From the NCBI GenBank assembly GCA_944387625.1, contig CALXFQ010000007.1, positions 1-45,518 on the forward strand: a stretch of 45,518 bases of DNA, written 5' to 3'. Below the pieces are notes generated by a model. That model was not told the origin of the DNA and did no database searches. It saw only the letters and a list, made by a program, of their open reading frames with translations. Source of the DNA: an uncultured Oscillospiraceae bacterium. GTDB lineage: Bacteria > Bacillota > Clostridia > Oscillospirales > Oscillospiraceae. The translations under genes and the position numbers were made by a program. Positions 24,482-31,528 of this stretch are shown in pieces (within the stretch, counting starts at the first letter, position 1; each line of letters starts with the position of its first letter).

Positions 24482-25516
24482 ATGAAGATCATTTTAGACG
24501 CGATGGGCGGCGACAATGCCCCCATGGCCCCGGTGATGGGGGCCGTGGATGCCGTCCGGGAATTTGGCGCTCAAATCTGTTTGGTAGGCCGGGGAGAGGA
24601 GATCTTGAAGGTCCTGCGGGACCATCACATCGACACTCTGCCGGAAGGGATCACCGTCCGCAACGCCGAGGACGTGGTGGATATGCACGACGACCCGGCA
24701 GGGGTGGTCCGCAAGAGAAAGGATTCCTCCATGGTGGTGGGCTTGCAGATGCTGGCCCAGGGGGAGGGGGATGCCTTCATCTCCGCCGGTTCCACCGGCG
24801 CCCTCCTTACCGGCGCGACCCTGGTGGTCAAGCGAGTGAAGGGCATCCGCCGGGCGGCCATGGGGCCGTGTCTGCCCAACAAGGCCGGCGGCCGGACCGT
24901 GCTGCTGGACTGCGGCGCCAACGCCGAGTGTACCCCGGAGTTTTTGCTCCAGTTCGGCATCGTGGGCACCCTGTTCGCCCGAAACAGCCTGGGGATCAAA
25001 AACCCCCGGGTGGGTCTGCTGAACATCGGCACGGAGGACACCAAAGGCACCCCCTTGCAGAAGGAGGCCCATGCCCTTCTCACCGCTGCCCACGACCAGG
25101 GCCTGGTGAACTTCATCGGCAACATTGAGGGCCGGGATGTGCTGCTGGGCGAGGTGGACGTGGTGGTGACTGACGGCTTCTCCGGCAATGTGCTCCTGAA
25201 GTCCATCGAAGGCACAGGCTATTTTATGGGCAGCCTGATGAAGCACAAGATCTTTAAGCGAAATCTTCTGTCCAAGATCGGCTACCTGTTGTGCAAGAAG
25301 GGCGTGGACGAGGTGATGAGCCTGATGGACTATCGGACGATCGGCGGCACCCAGTTCCTGGGCATCCGTAAGCCGGTGATCAAGGCCCACGGCTCTTCCG
25401 ACCGGCTGGCCTTCCACAACGCGGTCCGGCAGGCCATGGACGCCGCCGAGAACGATTTCTCCGCCCAGCTGGAGGAGGATCTGGCGAAGATCAAGGAGAC
25501 CACCGATGCTCAGTGA
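24482..25516 (+). CDS. plsX: Phosphate acyltransferase PlsX
   Basis: Converts acyl-ACP to acyl-phosphate for PlsY, the first step of phosphatidic acid synthesis in most Gram-positives. The 344 residues have the typical start MKIILDAMGGDNAP, the SAGSTGALL motif and a C-terminal region rich in conserved Gly and Asp (GTEDTKGT, VTDGFSGNV). The ribosome binding site is AGAGGAT. It overlaps rnc by 11 bases. Unlike many Firmicutes, neither fabD/fabG nor acpP follows it here. Confidence 0.97.
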   Translation: MKIILDAMGGDNAPMAPVMGAVDAVREFGAQICLVGRGEEILKVLRDHHIDTLPEGITVRNAEDVVDMHDDPAGVVRKRKDSSMVVGLQMLAQGEGDAFISAGSTGALLTGATLVVKRVKGIRRAAMGPCLPNKAGGRTVLLDCGANAECTPEFLLQFGIVGTLFARNSLGIKNPRVGLLNIGTEDTKGTPLQKEAHALLTAAHDQGLVNFIGNIEGRDVLLGEVDVVVTDGFSGNVLLKSIEGTGYFMGSLMKHKIFKRNLLSKIGYLLCKKGVDEVMSLMDYRTIGGTQFLGIRKPVIKAHGSSDRLAFHNAVRQAMDAAENDFSAQLEEDLAKIKETTDAQ

Positions 25517-26189
25517 TCTGGAAAAAGCGATCGGATATCGCTTTAAAAACATCTCCCTGCTGCAAAACGCCCTGACCCACTCCTCCTACGCCAACGAACG
25601 CTGGCGTGACAGCCTGATGAGCAACGAGCGGCTGGAATTTCTGGGAGATTCGATCCTGGGGATGACCGTGGCCGGCTACCTGTATCGGCATTTCCCCGAC
25701 CGCCCGGAGGGAGAGCTGACCCGGATGCGGGCGGACATGGTCTGCGAGACCACCCTGGCCGGTGTGGCGGACAAGATCGGCCTGGGCCGTCACCTTCTGC
25801 TGGGCCACGGCGAGGAGCAGGGAGGCGGCCGGGAACGGCCCTCCATCCTGGCCGACGCCGTGGAGTCGGTGATCGCCGCCTGTTACCTGGACGGGGGCTT
25901 GGAGCCTGCCGCCAAATTCATCAGCACCTTCATCTTGTGTGATGTGCCGGTGAAGAAGCTCCACAACGTGGACTATAAAACAGATCTTCAGGAGCTGGTC
26001 CAGAAGAAAAAGGACCAGACCCTGGTATATACCTTGGTTGGCTCCTCCGGCCCGGACCATGACAAGCAGTTCCAGGTCCAGGTCAGCCTGAACGGCCAGG
26101 TGATCGGCCAAGGCACCGGCCGGAGCAAAAAGCGGGCGGAGCAGGACGCCGCCCGGGTGGGCATCGAATACCTTCAGTCCAGATCATGA
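25506..26189 (+). CDS. rnc: Ribonuclease III
   Basis: Cleaves double-stranded RNA, including rRNA precursors. The 227 residues contain the signature NERLEFLGDS (40-49), which supplies Glu and Asp ligands for the catalytic metal, the second acidic cluster DAVESV, and a C-terminal double-stranded RNA-binding domain (about 158-225, ending GRSKKRAEQDAARVGIEYL). AAGGAGA inside the plsX end serves as ribosome binding site. Last gene of the long operon before a strong terminator. Confidence 0.97.
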   Translation: MLSDLEKAIGYRFKNISLLQNALTHSSYANERWRDSLMSNERLEFLGDSILGMTVAGYLYRHFPDRPEGELTRMRADMVCETTLAGVADKIGLGRHLLLGHGEEQGGGRERPSILADAVESVIAACYLDGGLEPAAKFISTFILCDVPVKKLHNVDYKTDLQELVQKKKDQTLVYTLVGSSGPDHDKQFQVQVSLNGQVIGQGTGRSKKRAEQDAARVGIEYLQSRS

Positions 26190-26193
26190 TCTG

Positions 26194-26232
26194 CGGCGGG
26201 ACCTTTTGCCAGGTCCCGCCGTGTTCATTTTT
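26194..26232 (+). terminator. Intrinsic terminator of the ktrB-rnc operon
   Basis: A perfect 11-bp stem (26194-26204 with 26211-26221), followed by GTGTTCATTTTT. It begins four bases after the rnc stop. Confidence 0.88.
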
Positions 26233-26304
26233 GGCGATCCGCATAAGATCGGGCGGCTGGATCTGTATGAAATGACCCGATCTCATTTTTTGTAGAAAAG
26301 GGGA

Positions 26305-26336
26305 TTGACAACCGGCTCTAGATATGGCAATATATT
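26305..26336 (+). promoter_or_regulatory. Probable promoter of the nrdD operon
   Basis: TTGACA at 26305-26310 is a perfect -35. The -10 must lie in the AT-rich stretch 26328-26336; the best match, TATATT at 26331, leaves a 20-bp spacer, so its exact position is uncertain. It coincides with the first NrdR box. Confidence 0.65.
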
Positions 26337-26372
26337 GTGGAAACACAAATTAGAAAACACAATATGTTGTGT
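26325..26372 (+). promoter_or_regulatory. Two NrdR boxes
   Basis: Two near-palindromic 16-mers at 26325-26340 (core CAATATATTG) and 26357-26372 (ACACAATATGTTGTGT) are 32 bp apart, about three helical turns. Both fit the known NrdR consensus acaCwATATATwGtgt. NrdR, a zinc and ATP-cone repressor, should bind here when dATP is high and block the promoter. No nrdR gene is in the window. Confidence 0.9.
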
Positions 26373-26399
26373 TAGACGGGAAAGGGAAGGTAAACAGAC

Positions 26400-28682
26400 A
26401 TGATCCAAAGCATCATCAAAAGAGATGGCCGGGTAGTGCTCTACGACCAGAACAAGATCGCCGCCGCGATCTTGAAGGCTCTGGAAGCCTGCGGCGAGGG
26501 AGATGCCGCCGACGCGGCCCGGGTGGCCAACGATGTCCAGGGAGAGCTGGAGAGCCGGTTCCATCAGGACGCGCCCAATATCGAAGCGATCCAGGATACG
26601 GTGGAGAAGCAGCTCATGGAGCATGGCTTCAACGCCGCCGCCAAGGCATACATCCTCTACCGGGCCAATCGGACCCGGGCCAGAGAGGCCAACACCGCCC
26701 TCATGAAGACCATCGATGAGATCACCAACATCGATGCCCGGGCCAGCGACATGAAGCGGGACAACGCTAACATCGACGGCAACACCGCCATGGGCTCCAT
26801 GCTCCAGATCGGCGCCGCCGGCGCCAAGGCCTACAACGAGATGTACCTCCTGCGCCCGGAGCACGCCAAGGCCTACCGGGAGGGCGACATCCACATCCAC
26901 GATTTCGACTTCTACAGCCTGACCACCACCTGCTGTCAGATCGACATTTTGAAGCTGTTCCACGGCGGCTTCTCCACCGGCCACGGCTATCTGCGGGAGC
27001 CTCAGAGCATCCAGAGCTATGCGGCGCTGGCGGCGATCGCGATCCAGTCCAACCAGAACGACCAGCACGGCGGCCAGTCGATCCCCAACTTCGACTATGC
27101 CATGGCCGAGGGCGTGGCCAAGACCTATCGGAAGGCCTTCTCCCGGCGTCTGCGGGACGCGGTGGAGGACTATCTGGACCTGGAGGACCAGGAAGAGCAG
27201 ATCGCGTCCGTCATCCGGGAAGCGGAGGAAGCCACCGGGGAGACTGCCAAGCTTGAGAGCAAGCCGGAATTCCTGGAGGCCCTGGCCCAGGGCCTGGTCC
27301 GGCAGTACGCTGTGGAGCTCTCCCTGGCAAAGAAGCTGGTCCGCCGGGCCTCGATCCGGTCCGCCCACAAGACCGACCGGGACACCAAGCAGGCCATGGA
27401 GGGCTTGGTCCACAATCTGAACACCATGCACTCCCGGGCCGGCGCGCAGACCCCCTTCTCCTCGATCAACTACGGCACCGACACCAGCCCGGAGGGCCGG
27501 ATGGCGATCCGCAACATCCTGCTGGCGCTGGAAGCCGGTCTGGGCCATGGGGAGACCTGCATCTTCCCGATCCACATCTTCAAGGTGAAGGAGGGGGTCA
27601 ACTACAACGAAGGCGACCCCAACTATGATCTGTTCCGGCTGAGTATGCGGGTCAGCGCCAAGCGGCTCTTCCCCAACTATACCTTCCTGGACACGCCCTT
27701 CAATCTGCAGTACTATGTCCCCGGCCGCCCGGAAACGGAGGTCGCCACCATGGGCTGTCGGACCAGGGTGATGGGCAACGTCTATGACCCCACCCGGCAG
27801 ATCGCCTACTCCCGGGGCAACCTGTCCTTCACCTCCATCAACCTGCCCAGGCTTGCCATCGAGAGCCACGGGGATGAGAAGCTGTTCTATGAAAAGCTCC
27901 AGGCCGTGCTGGATCTGGTGGCCCAGCAGATGCTGGATCGGTTCGAGATCCAGGCCAGCAAGCACATCTACAACTTCCCCTTCCTGATGGGCCAGGGGAT
28001 CTGGCTGGACTCGGACAAGCTGACCATGCAGGACGACCTGCGGGAGGTGCTCAAGCACGGCACGCTGTCCATCGGCTTCATCGGCCTGGCGGAGACCCTG
28101 ACCAGCCTGTACGGCGGCCACCATGGCACCAGCGAGGAGATCCAGAAGAAGGGCCTGCAGATCGTAGGCTTCATGCGGGACTTCTGCGACCGCAAGTCCC
28201 AGGAGCTGAAAATGAACTTCACCCTTCTGGCGACCCCCGCCGAGGGCCTGGCTGGGCGGTTCATCCGCATGGACAAGAAGCGCTACGGCAAGATCCCCGG
28301 GGTCACCGACCGGGAATACTATACCAACTCCTTCCACATCCCGGTGTGGCAGCCGATCTCGGCGTATGATAAGATCCGGCTGGAAGCCCCTTACCACGCT
28401 TTGTGCAACGCCGGTCACATCAGCTATGTGGAGCTGGATGGAGATACCGCCCGGAACGTGGAGGCGTTTGAAGCCGTGGTACGGTGTATGCACGACTTCG
28501 GCGTGGGCTACGGCTCGATCAACCATCCTGTGGACCGGGATCCGATCTGCGGCTATGTGGGGATCATCGGGGATGTGTGCCCCCGGTGCGGCCGCCACGA
28601 GGGAGAGCAGATCCCCTTCGAGCGGGTGGATGAACTGAGAAGACTTTACCCTGAAATGCCTGCATTCCAGGGCATCGAATAA
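26400..28682 (+). CDS. nrdD: Anaerobic ribonucleoside-triphosphate reductase NrdD, glycyl-radical segment missing
   Basis: Class III ribonucleotide reductase, which makes dNTPs without oxygen. The 760 residues begin with an ATP-cone (about 3-90) for allosteric control. The ten-stranded barrel has the Cys pair C178-C179 (TTTCCQID) and the radical-bearing Cys453 (MGCRTRV). A zinc-ribbon-like tail has C717, C727 and C730 (DPICGYVGIIGDVCPRCG), and the protein ends 30 residues later. The expected RRxxGYLxG glycyl-radical loop is absent; it is encoded by the next cistron. The stop TAA is followed by a new ribosome binding site, so this is a real split rather than a frameshift. It is probably repressed by NrdR through the boxes upstream. 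Confidence 0.95.
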   Translation: MIQSIIKRDGRVVLYDQNKIAAAILKALEACGEGDAADAARVANDVQGELESRFHQDAPNIEAIQDTVEKQLMEHGFNAAAKAYILYRANRTRAREANTALMKTIDEITNIDARASDMKRDNANIDGNTAMGSMLQIGAAGAKAYNEMYLLRPEHAKAYREGDIHIHDFDFYSLTTTCCQIDILKLFHGGFSTGHGYLREPQSIQSYAALAAIAIQSNQNDQHGGQSIPNFDYAMAEGVAKTYRKAFSRRLRDAVEDYLDLEDQEEQIASVIREAEEATGETAKLESKPEFLEALAQGLVRQYAVELSLAKKLVRRASIRSAHKTDRDTKQAMEGLVHNLNTMHSRAGAQTPFSSINYGTDTSPEGRMAIRNILLALEAGLGHGETCIFPIHIFKVKEGVNYNEGDPNYDLFRLSMRVSAKRLFPNYTFLDTPFNLQYYVPGRPETEVATMGCRTRVMGNVYDPTRQIAYSRGNLSFTSINLPRLAIESHGDEKLFYEKLQAVLDLVAQQMLDRFEIQASKHIYNFPFLMGQGIWLDSDKLTMQDDLREVLKHGTLSIGFIGLAETLTSLYGGHHGTSEEIQKKGLQIVGFMRDFCDRKSQELKMNFTLLATPAEGLAGRFIRMDKKRYGKIPGVTDREYYTNSFHIPVWQPISAYDKIRLEAPYHALCNAGHISYVELDGDTARNVEAFEAVVRCMHDFGVGYGSINHPVDRDPICGYVGIIGDVCPRCGRHEGEQIPFERVDELRRLYPEMPAFQGIE

Positions 28683-28701
28683 GAACAAGGAGGAATTGAA
28701 C

Positions 28702-28863
28702 ATGACTGTTAAGAGCGCGAATGAAAAACTGGGCCAGGGCGTAGGCTTTGAGCGGATCCGCCGGATCACCGGCTACCTGGTAGGCACTATGGACAAGTGG
28801 AACGACGCCAAGCGGGCAGAGGAGCGGGACCGGGTGAAGCACGGCCTGTCCAAGGATGCTTGA
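28702..28863 (+). CDS. Stand-alone glycyl-radical segment of NrdD (53 residues)
   Basis: A short gene between nrdD and nrdG. ATG at 28702 follows AAGGAGGAATTGAAC, a strong ribosome binding site at normal spacing. Residues 16-48 match the C-terminal end of ordinary NrdD: FERIRRITGYLVG, then DKWNDAKRAEERDRVKHG. Gly24 sits where NrdD carries the glycyl radical made by NrdG. The first 14 residues are not part of the NrdD pattern. I infer that the peptide docks onto NrdD and supplies the radical in trans, as the spare-part protein GrcA (YfiD) does for pyruvate formate-lyase. Its stop overlaps nrdG by 8 bases, coupling its translation to the activase. Confidence 0.9.
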   Translation: MTVKSANEKLGQGVGFERIRRITGYLVGTMDKWNDAKRAEERDRVKHGLSKDA

Positions 28864-29368
28864 TCTTGCCGGTGTCACCGGCGACTCGATCGTAGACGGC
28901 CCGGGGATCCGTACCACGGTGTTCAGCCAGGGCTGCCCCCACCATTGCCCCGGCTGCCATAACCCGGAGACCTGGGCCTTCGGCTGCGGCACCCCCATGT
29001 CCGAGGAAGATGTTTTTGATATGGTCCGGGCCAACCCTCTTTGCCGGGGCGTCACCTTCTCCGGCGGGGAGCCGTTTGCCCAGGCGGAGGGCTTCTCCCG
29101 GCTGGCCCGGCTTTTGAAGGCGGCGGGCTATGAGGTGGCCTCCTACTCCGGCTACACCTACGAGCAGCTCCGCGCCGGCACGCCTGCCCAGCAGGCGCTG
29201 CTGGAACAGCTCGATGTGCTGATCGACGGCCCCTTTATCCAGGCGGAAAAGAGCCTGGAGCTGAACTTCCGGGGCAGCCGGAACCAGCGTATCATCGATG
29301 TGCCTGCCAGCCTCAGGACCGGGGAAGCGGTACAGATCACTCGGGGCCGCTGGGCCGGGGAATACTGA
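28856..29368 (+). CDS. nrdG: Anaerobic ribonucleotide reductase activating protein NrdG
   Basis: A radical-SAM activase that uses a 4Fe-4S cluster and SAM to abstract hydrogen from the reductase glycine. The 170 residues carry CPHHCPGC (C27, C31, C34), the CxxxCxxC cluster motif, followed by the GG(E)P-type SAM motif SGGEPFAQ. GPGIRTTVFSQG before the Cys motif is typical of NrdG. ATG at 28856 lies inside the small glycyl-radical gene. In this genome its substrate should be Gly24 of that 53-residue protein, not a glycine in NrdD itself. Confidence 0.96.
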   Translation: MLDLAGVTGDSIVDGPGIRTTVFSQGCPHHCPGCHNPETWAFGCGTPMSEEDVFDMVRANPLCRGVTFSGGEPFAQAEGFSRLARLLKAAGYEVASYSGYTYEQLRAGTPAQQALLEQLDVLIDGPFIQAEKSLELNFRGSRNQRIIDVPASLRTGEAVQITRGRWAGEY

Positions 29369-29378
29369 TCCATCCATG

Positions 29379-29407
29379 AAAAAGCAAGCCGTTAAGGCTT
29401 GCTTTTT
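29379..29407 (+). terminator. Intrinsic terminator of the nrdD operon
   Basis: AAAAAGCAAGCC (29379-29390) pairs with GGCTTGCTTTTT (29396-29407) around a five-base loop. It could work in both directions. Confidence 0.93.
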
Positions 29408-29427
29408 CTATGAGGAGCGTATACAAT
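29399..29427 (+). promoter_or_regulatory. Promoter of the PLP enzyme-dapF-murE operon, overlapping a terminator
   Basis: TTGCTT (29399-29404) lies in the descending arm of the nrd terminator; TACAAT (29422-29427) follows after 17 bp. The leader has a small hairpin (29435-29442 with 29447-29454) before the ribosome binding site AAGGAGA. Confidence 0.72.
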
Positions 29428-29497
29428 AGGAAAGAGCTTGTCCACGGACAGGCTTGGAAGAACAGTCCACATTTCCACCTGATAAGGAGAAGATATT

Positions 29498-30676
29498 ATG
29501 CGCGCAGAATGTGTTTACGATGATTTTGACAGAAAGGAAGAGCTGCAGTTCGAGTCCCAGGCCGTCCATGGCGCGCTGGGGTGCGAGCCGATCACCGGCG
29601 CTGTGAGCTTCCCCATATTCCAGAGTGCCACCTTCCGGCACAAGAGCTTCGACGTGTCCACCGGCTACCTGTACTCCCGGCTGCAAAATCCCACCCGGCA
29701 GGAGCTGGAGCGGACCATGGCGATCCTGGAGGGGGGCGCGGAAGGCTTTGCCTTCTCCAGCGGCCAGGCGGCCAATATGGCCCTGTTCGGTATGCTCAAG
29801 CAGGGGGATCGGGTGGTATTGTCCGATGACATCTACGGCGGCACCTTCCGGATCTGCGAAGACATTTTCAGCAACCTGGGCTGTGAGTTCGTGTATGTGG
29901 ATATGTCCCAGATCGAAAAGCTGGAAGCGGCGATCACGCCCAATACCAGGATGATCTTCGTGGAGACCCCCACCAACCCCATGATGAAGGTGGCGGATAT
30001 CCGCCAGATCTCCCGGCTGGCTAAGGCCCATGATTGTCTTCTGGTGGTGGACAACACCTTCCTGACGCCCTATTTCCAGAAGCCGCTGAGCCTGGGGGCG
30101 GACATCGTGGTCCACAGCGGCACCAAGTATCTCAGCGGTCACAACGATGTGATCGCCGGCATCGTGGTGGTGAAGGACCCGAAGCTGGCGGAGCATTTCA
30201 ATATGCAGCTCAAGTCCCGGGGCAATGGTCTGGCCCCCTTCGATTCCTGGCTGACCCTGCGGGGCTTGAAGACCCTGGCGGTGCGGATGAAGAAGCACGA
30301 CGAGAACGCCCAGGTGGTGGCCCAGTGGCTGCGCCAGCATCCCAAGGTCAAGAAGGTCTACTATGTGGGCTTCGAGGATCACAGCGGCTATCAGGTCACG
30401 CTGAGCCAGACCACCGGCTTCGGCGGCATGATCTCCTTCGAGGTGGATACGGTGGAAACGGCCAGAAAGCTCCTGTCGGATGTGCGGATGATCCTGTTCG
30501 CCGAGAGCCTGGGCGGTACCGAGACCCTGGTCACCTATCCGCTGACCCAGACCCATGAGTCCATCCCGGACGATATCCGGCAGGCGCTGGGCATCAACGA
30601 GCGGTTCATCCGGATCTCTGTGGGCATCGAGGCGGCCCAGGACATCATCAACGACCTGGCCCAGGCCCTGGGGTAA
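29498..30676 (+). CDS. Trans-sulfuration family PLP enzyme (Cys/Met metabolism)
   Basis: A 392-residue fold-type I PLP enzyme of the cystathionine gamma-synthase/gamma-lyase/beta-lyase family. SGTKYLSGHNDV carries the PLP Lys210, VVDNTFLTPYFQKPL the PLP-nitrogen Asp, and YSRLQNPTRQELE the conserved Tyr and Arg that bind the phosphate of the neighbouring subunit. SLGGTETLVTYP near the C-terminus is also typical. By eye I cannot separate synthase, gamma-lyase, beta-lyase and methionine gamma-lyase. It heads an operon with dapF and murE; dapF starts 7 bases after its stop. Confidence 0.92.
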   Translation: MRAECVYDDFDRKEELQFESQAVHGALGCEPITGAVSFPIFQSATFRHKSFDVSTGYLYSRLQNPTRQELERTMAILEGGAEGFAFSSGQAANMALFGMLKQGDRVVLSDDIYGGTFRICEDIFSNLGCEFVYVDMSQIEKLEAAITPNTRMIFVETPTNPMMKVADIRQISRLAKAHDCLLVVDNTFLTPYFQKPLSLGADIVVHSGTKYLSGHNDVIAGIVVVKDPKLAEHFNMQLKSRGNGLAPFDSWLTLRGLKTLAVRMKKHDENAQVVAQWLRQHPKVKKVYYVGFEDHSGYQVTLSQTTGFGGMISFEVDTVETARKLLSDVRMILFAESLGGTETLVTYPLTQTHESIPDDIRQALGINERFIRISVGIEAAQDIINDLAQALG

Positions 30677-30682
30677 ACGCGC

Positions 30683-31528
30683 ATGGGTACCAAATTTGTA
30701 AAAATGCAGGCATTCGGCAACGATTATGTTTACATAGATGCCATCTCGCAAAACATAGAGCAGCCGGGCTTGCTGTCGAAAAAGATCTCGGACCGGCATT
30801 TTGGCATCGGCTCTGACGGTCTGGTGCTGATCTGTCCTTCGGAGACCTGCGATCTGCGGATGCGGATCTTCAACCCTGACGGCACCGAGGCCCAGATGTG
30901 CGGCAACGCCCTGCGGAGCACGGCCAAGTTTGCCTATCACTTCGGGATCACGGATAAGACGGCCTTTACCGTGGAGACCATGGGCGGCCGGCAGTATGTG
31001 GAACTGACGGTGAAGGACGGCCAGGTGGTGGATGTGGAAGCCATCATCGGAAGGCCGGAATTTGAAGCCGTGAAGGTGCCGGTGAAGAGCGATCGGAAGG
31101 AGTTTTTCCACCAGCCGATCCAGGTGGCGGACAGGGTCTTCCAGGCCTCCGCCCTGTCCTGGGGCAACCCCCACACCGTGGTGTTGGTGGAGGATGTCAG
31201 TTGTCTGGCGGTGGAGAAGTACGGCCCGATCATCGAGCATTTACAGATCTTCCCGGAGCGGACCAATGTGACCTTCGCCCAGCCGGTGGATGAGGGCCAT
31301 ATCAAGATCCGGGAATGGGAGCGGGGCACCGGGGAGACCCTGGGCTGCGGTACCGGCTGCTGCTCCGCGGTAGTGGTGCTCCACCGACTGGGCCTGTGCG
31401 GCCGGGTGGTGGATGTGGAACAGCCCGGCGGCGTGCTCCATGTGGAATGGGACCGGGAGGGCCTGGTCCATATGAAAGGTCCCTCTTACATCGTTTACCA
31501 GGGAGAATTTGTGGATGAAACTATCTGA
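30683..31528 (+). CDS. dapF: Diaminopimelate epimerase DapF
   Basis: Converts LL- to meso-diaminopimelate for peptidoglycan and lysine. The 281 residues contain the two catalytic cysteines at expected positions: Cys73 in MCGNALRS and Cys222 in LGCGTGCCS. FGNDYVYID near the N-terminus is the usual start (FGNDF in most). The ribosome binding site is poor, which suggests coupling to the PLP gene 7 bases upstream. It overlaps murE by 14 bases, so the epimerase and the ligase that uses its product are made together. Confidence 0.96.
   Translation: MGTKFVKMQAFGNDYVYIDAISQNIEQPGLLSKKISDRHFGIGSDGLVLICPSETCDLRMRIFNPDGTEAQMCGNALRSTAKFAYHFGITDKTAFTVETMGGRQYVELTVKDGQVVDVEAIIGRPEFEAVKVPVKSDRKEFFHQPIQVADRVFQASALSWGNPHTVVLVEDVSCLAVEKYGPIIEHLQIFPERTNVTFAQPVDEGHIKIREWERGTGETLGCGTGCCSAVVVLHRLGLCGRVVDVEQPGGVLHVEWDREGLVHMKGPSYIVYQGEFVDETI

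Noticed and set aside
28680..28705. nrdD disrupted by a frameshift or premature stop
   Set aside because: The downstream radical segment has its own ATG at 28702, a strong ribosome binding site and a new N-terminus. A simple base change or indel would not create these, so a true gene split is more likely.
29428..29497. SAM or T-box riboswitch before the trans-sulfuration enzyme
   Set aside because: The leader is only about 65 bases with a single small hairpin and no T-box or SAM-box motif.
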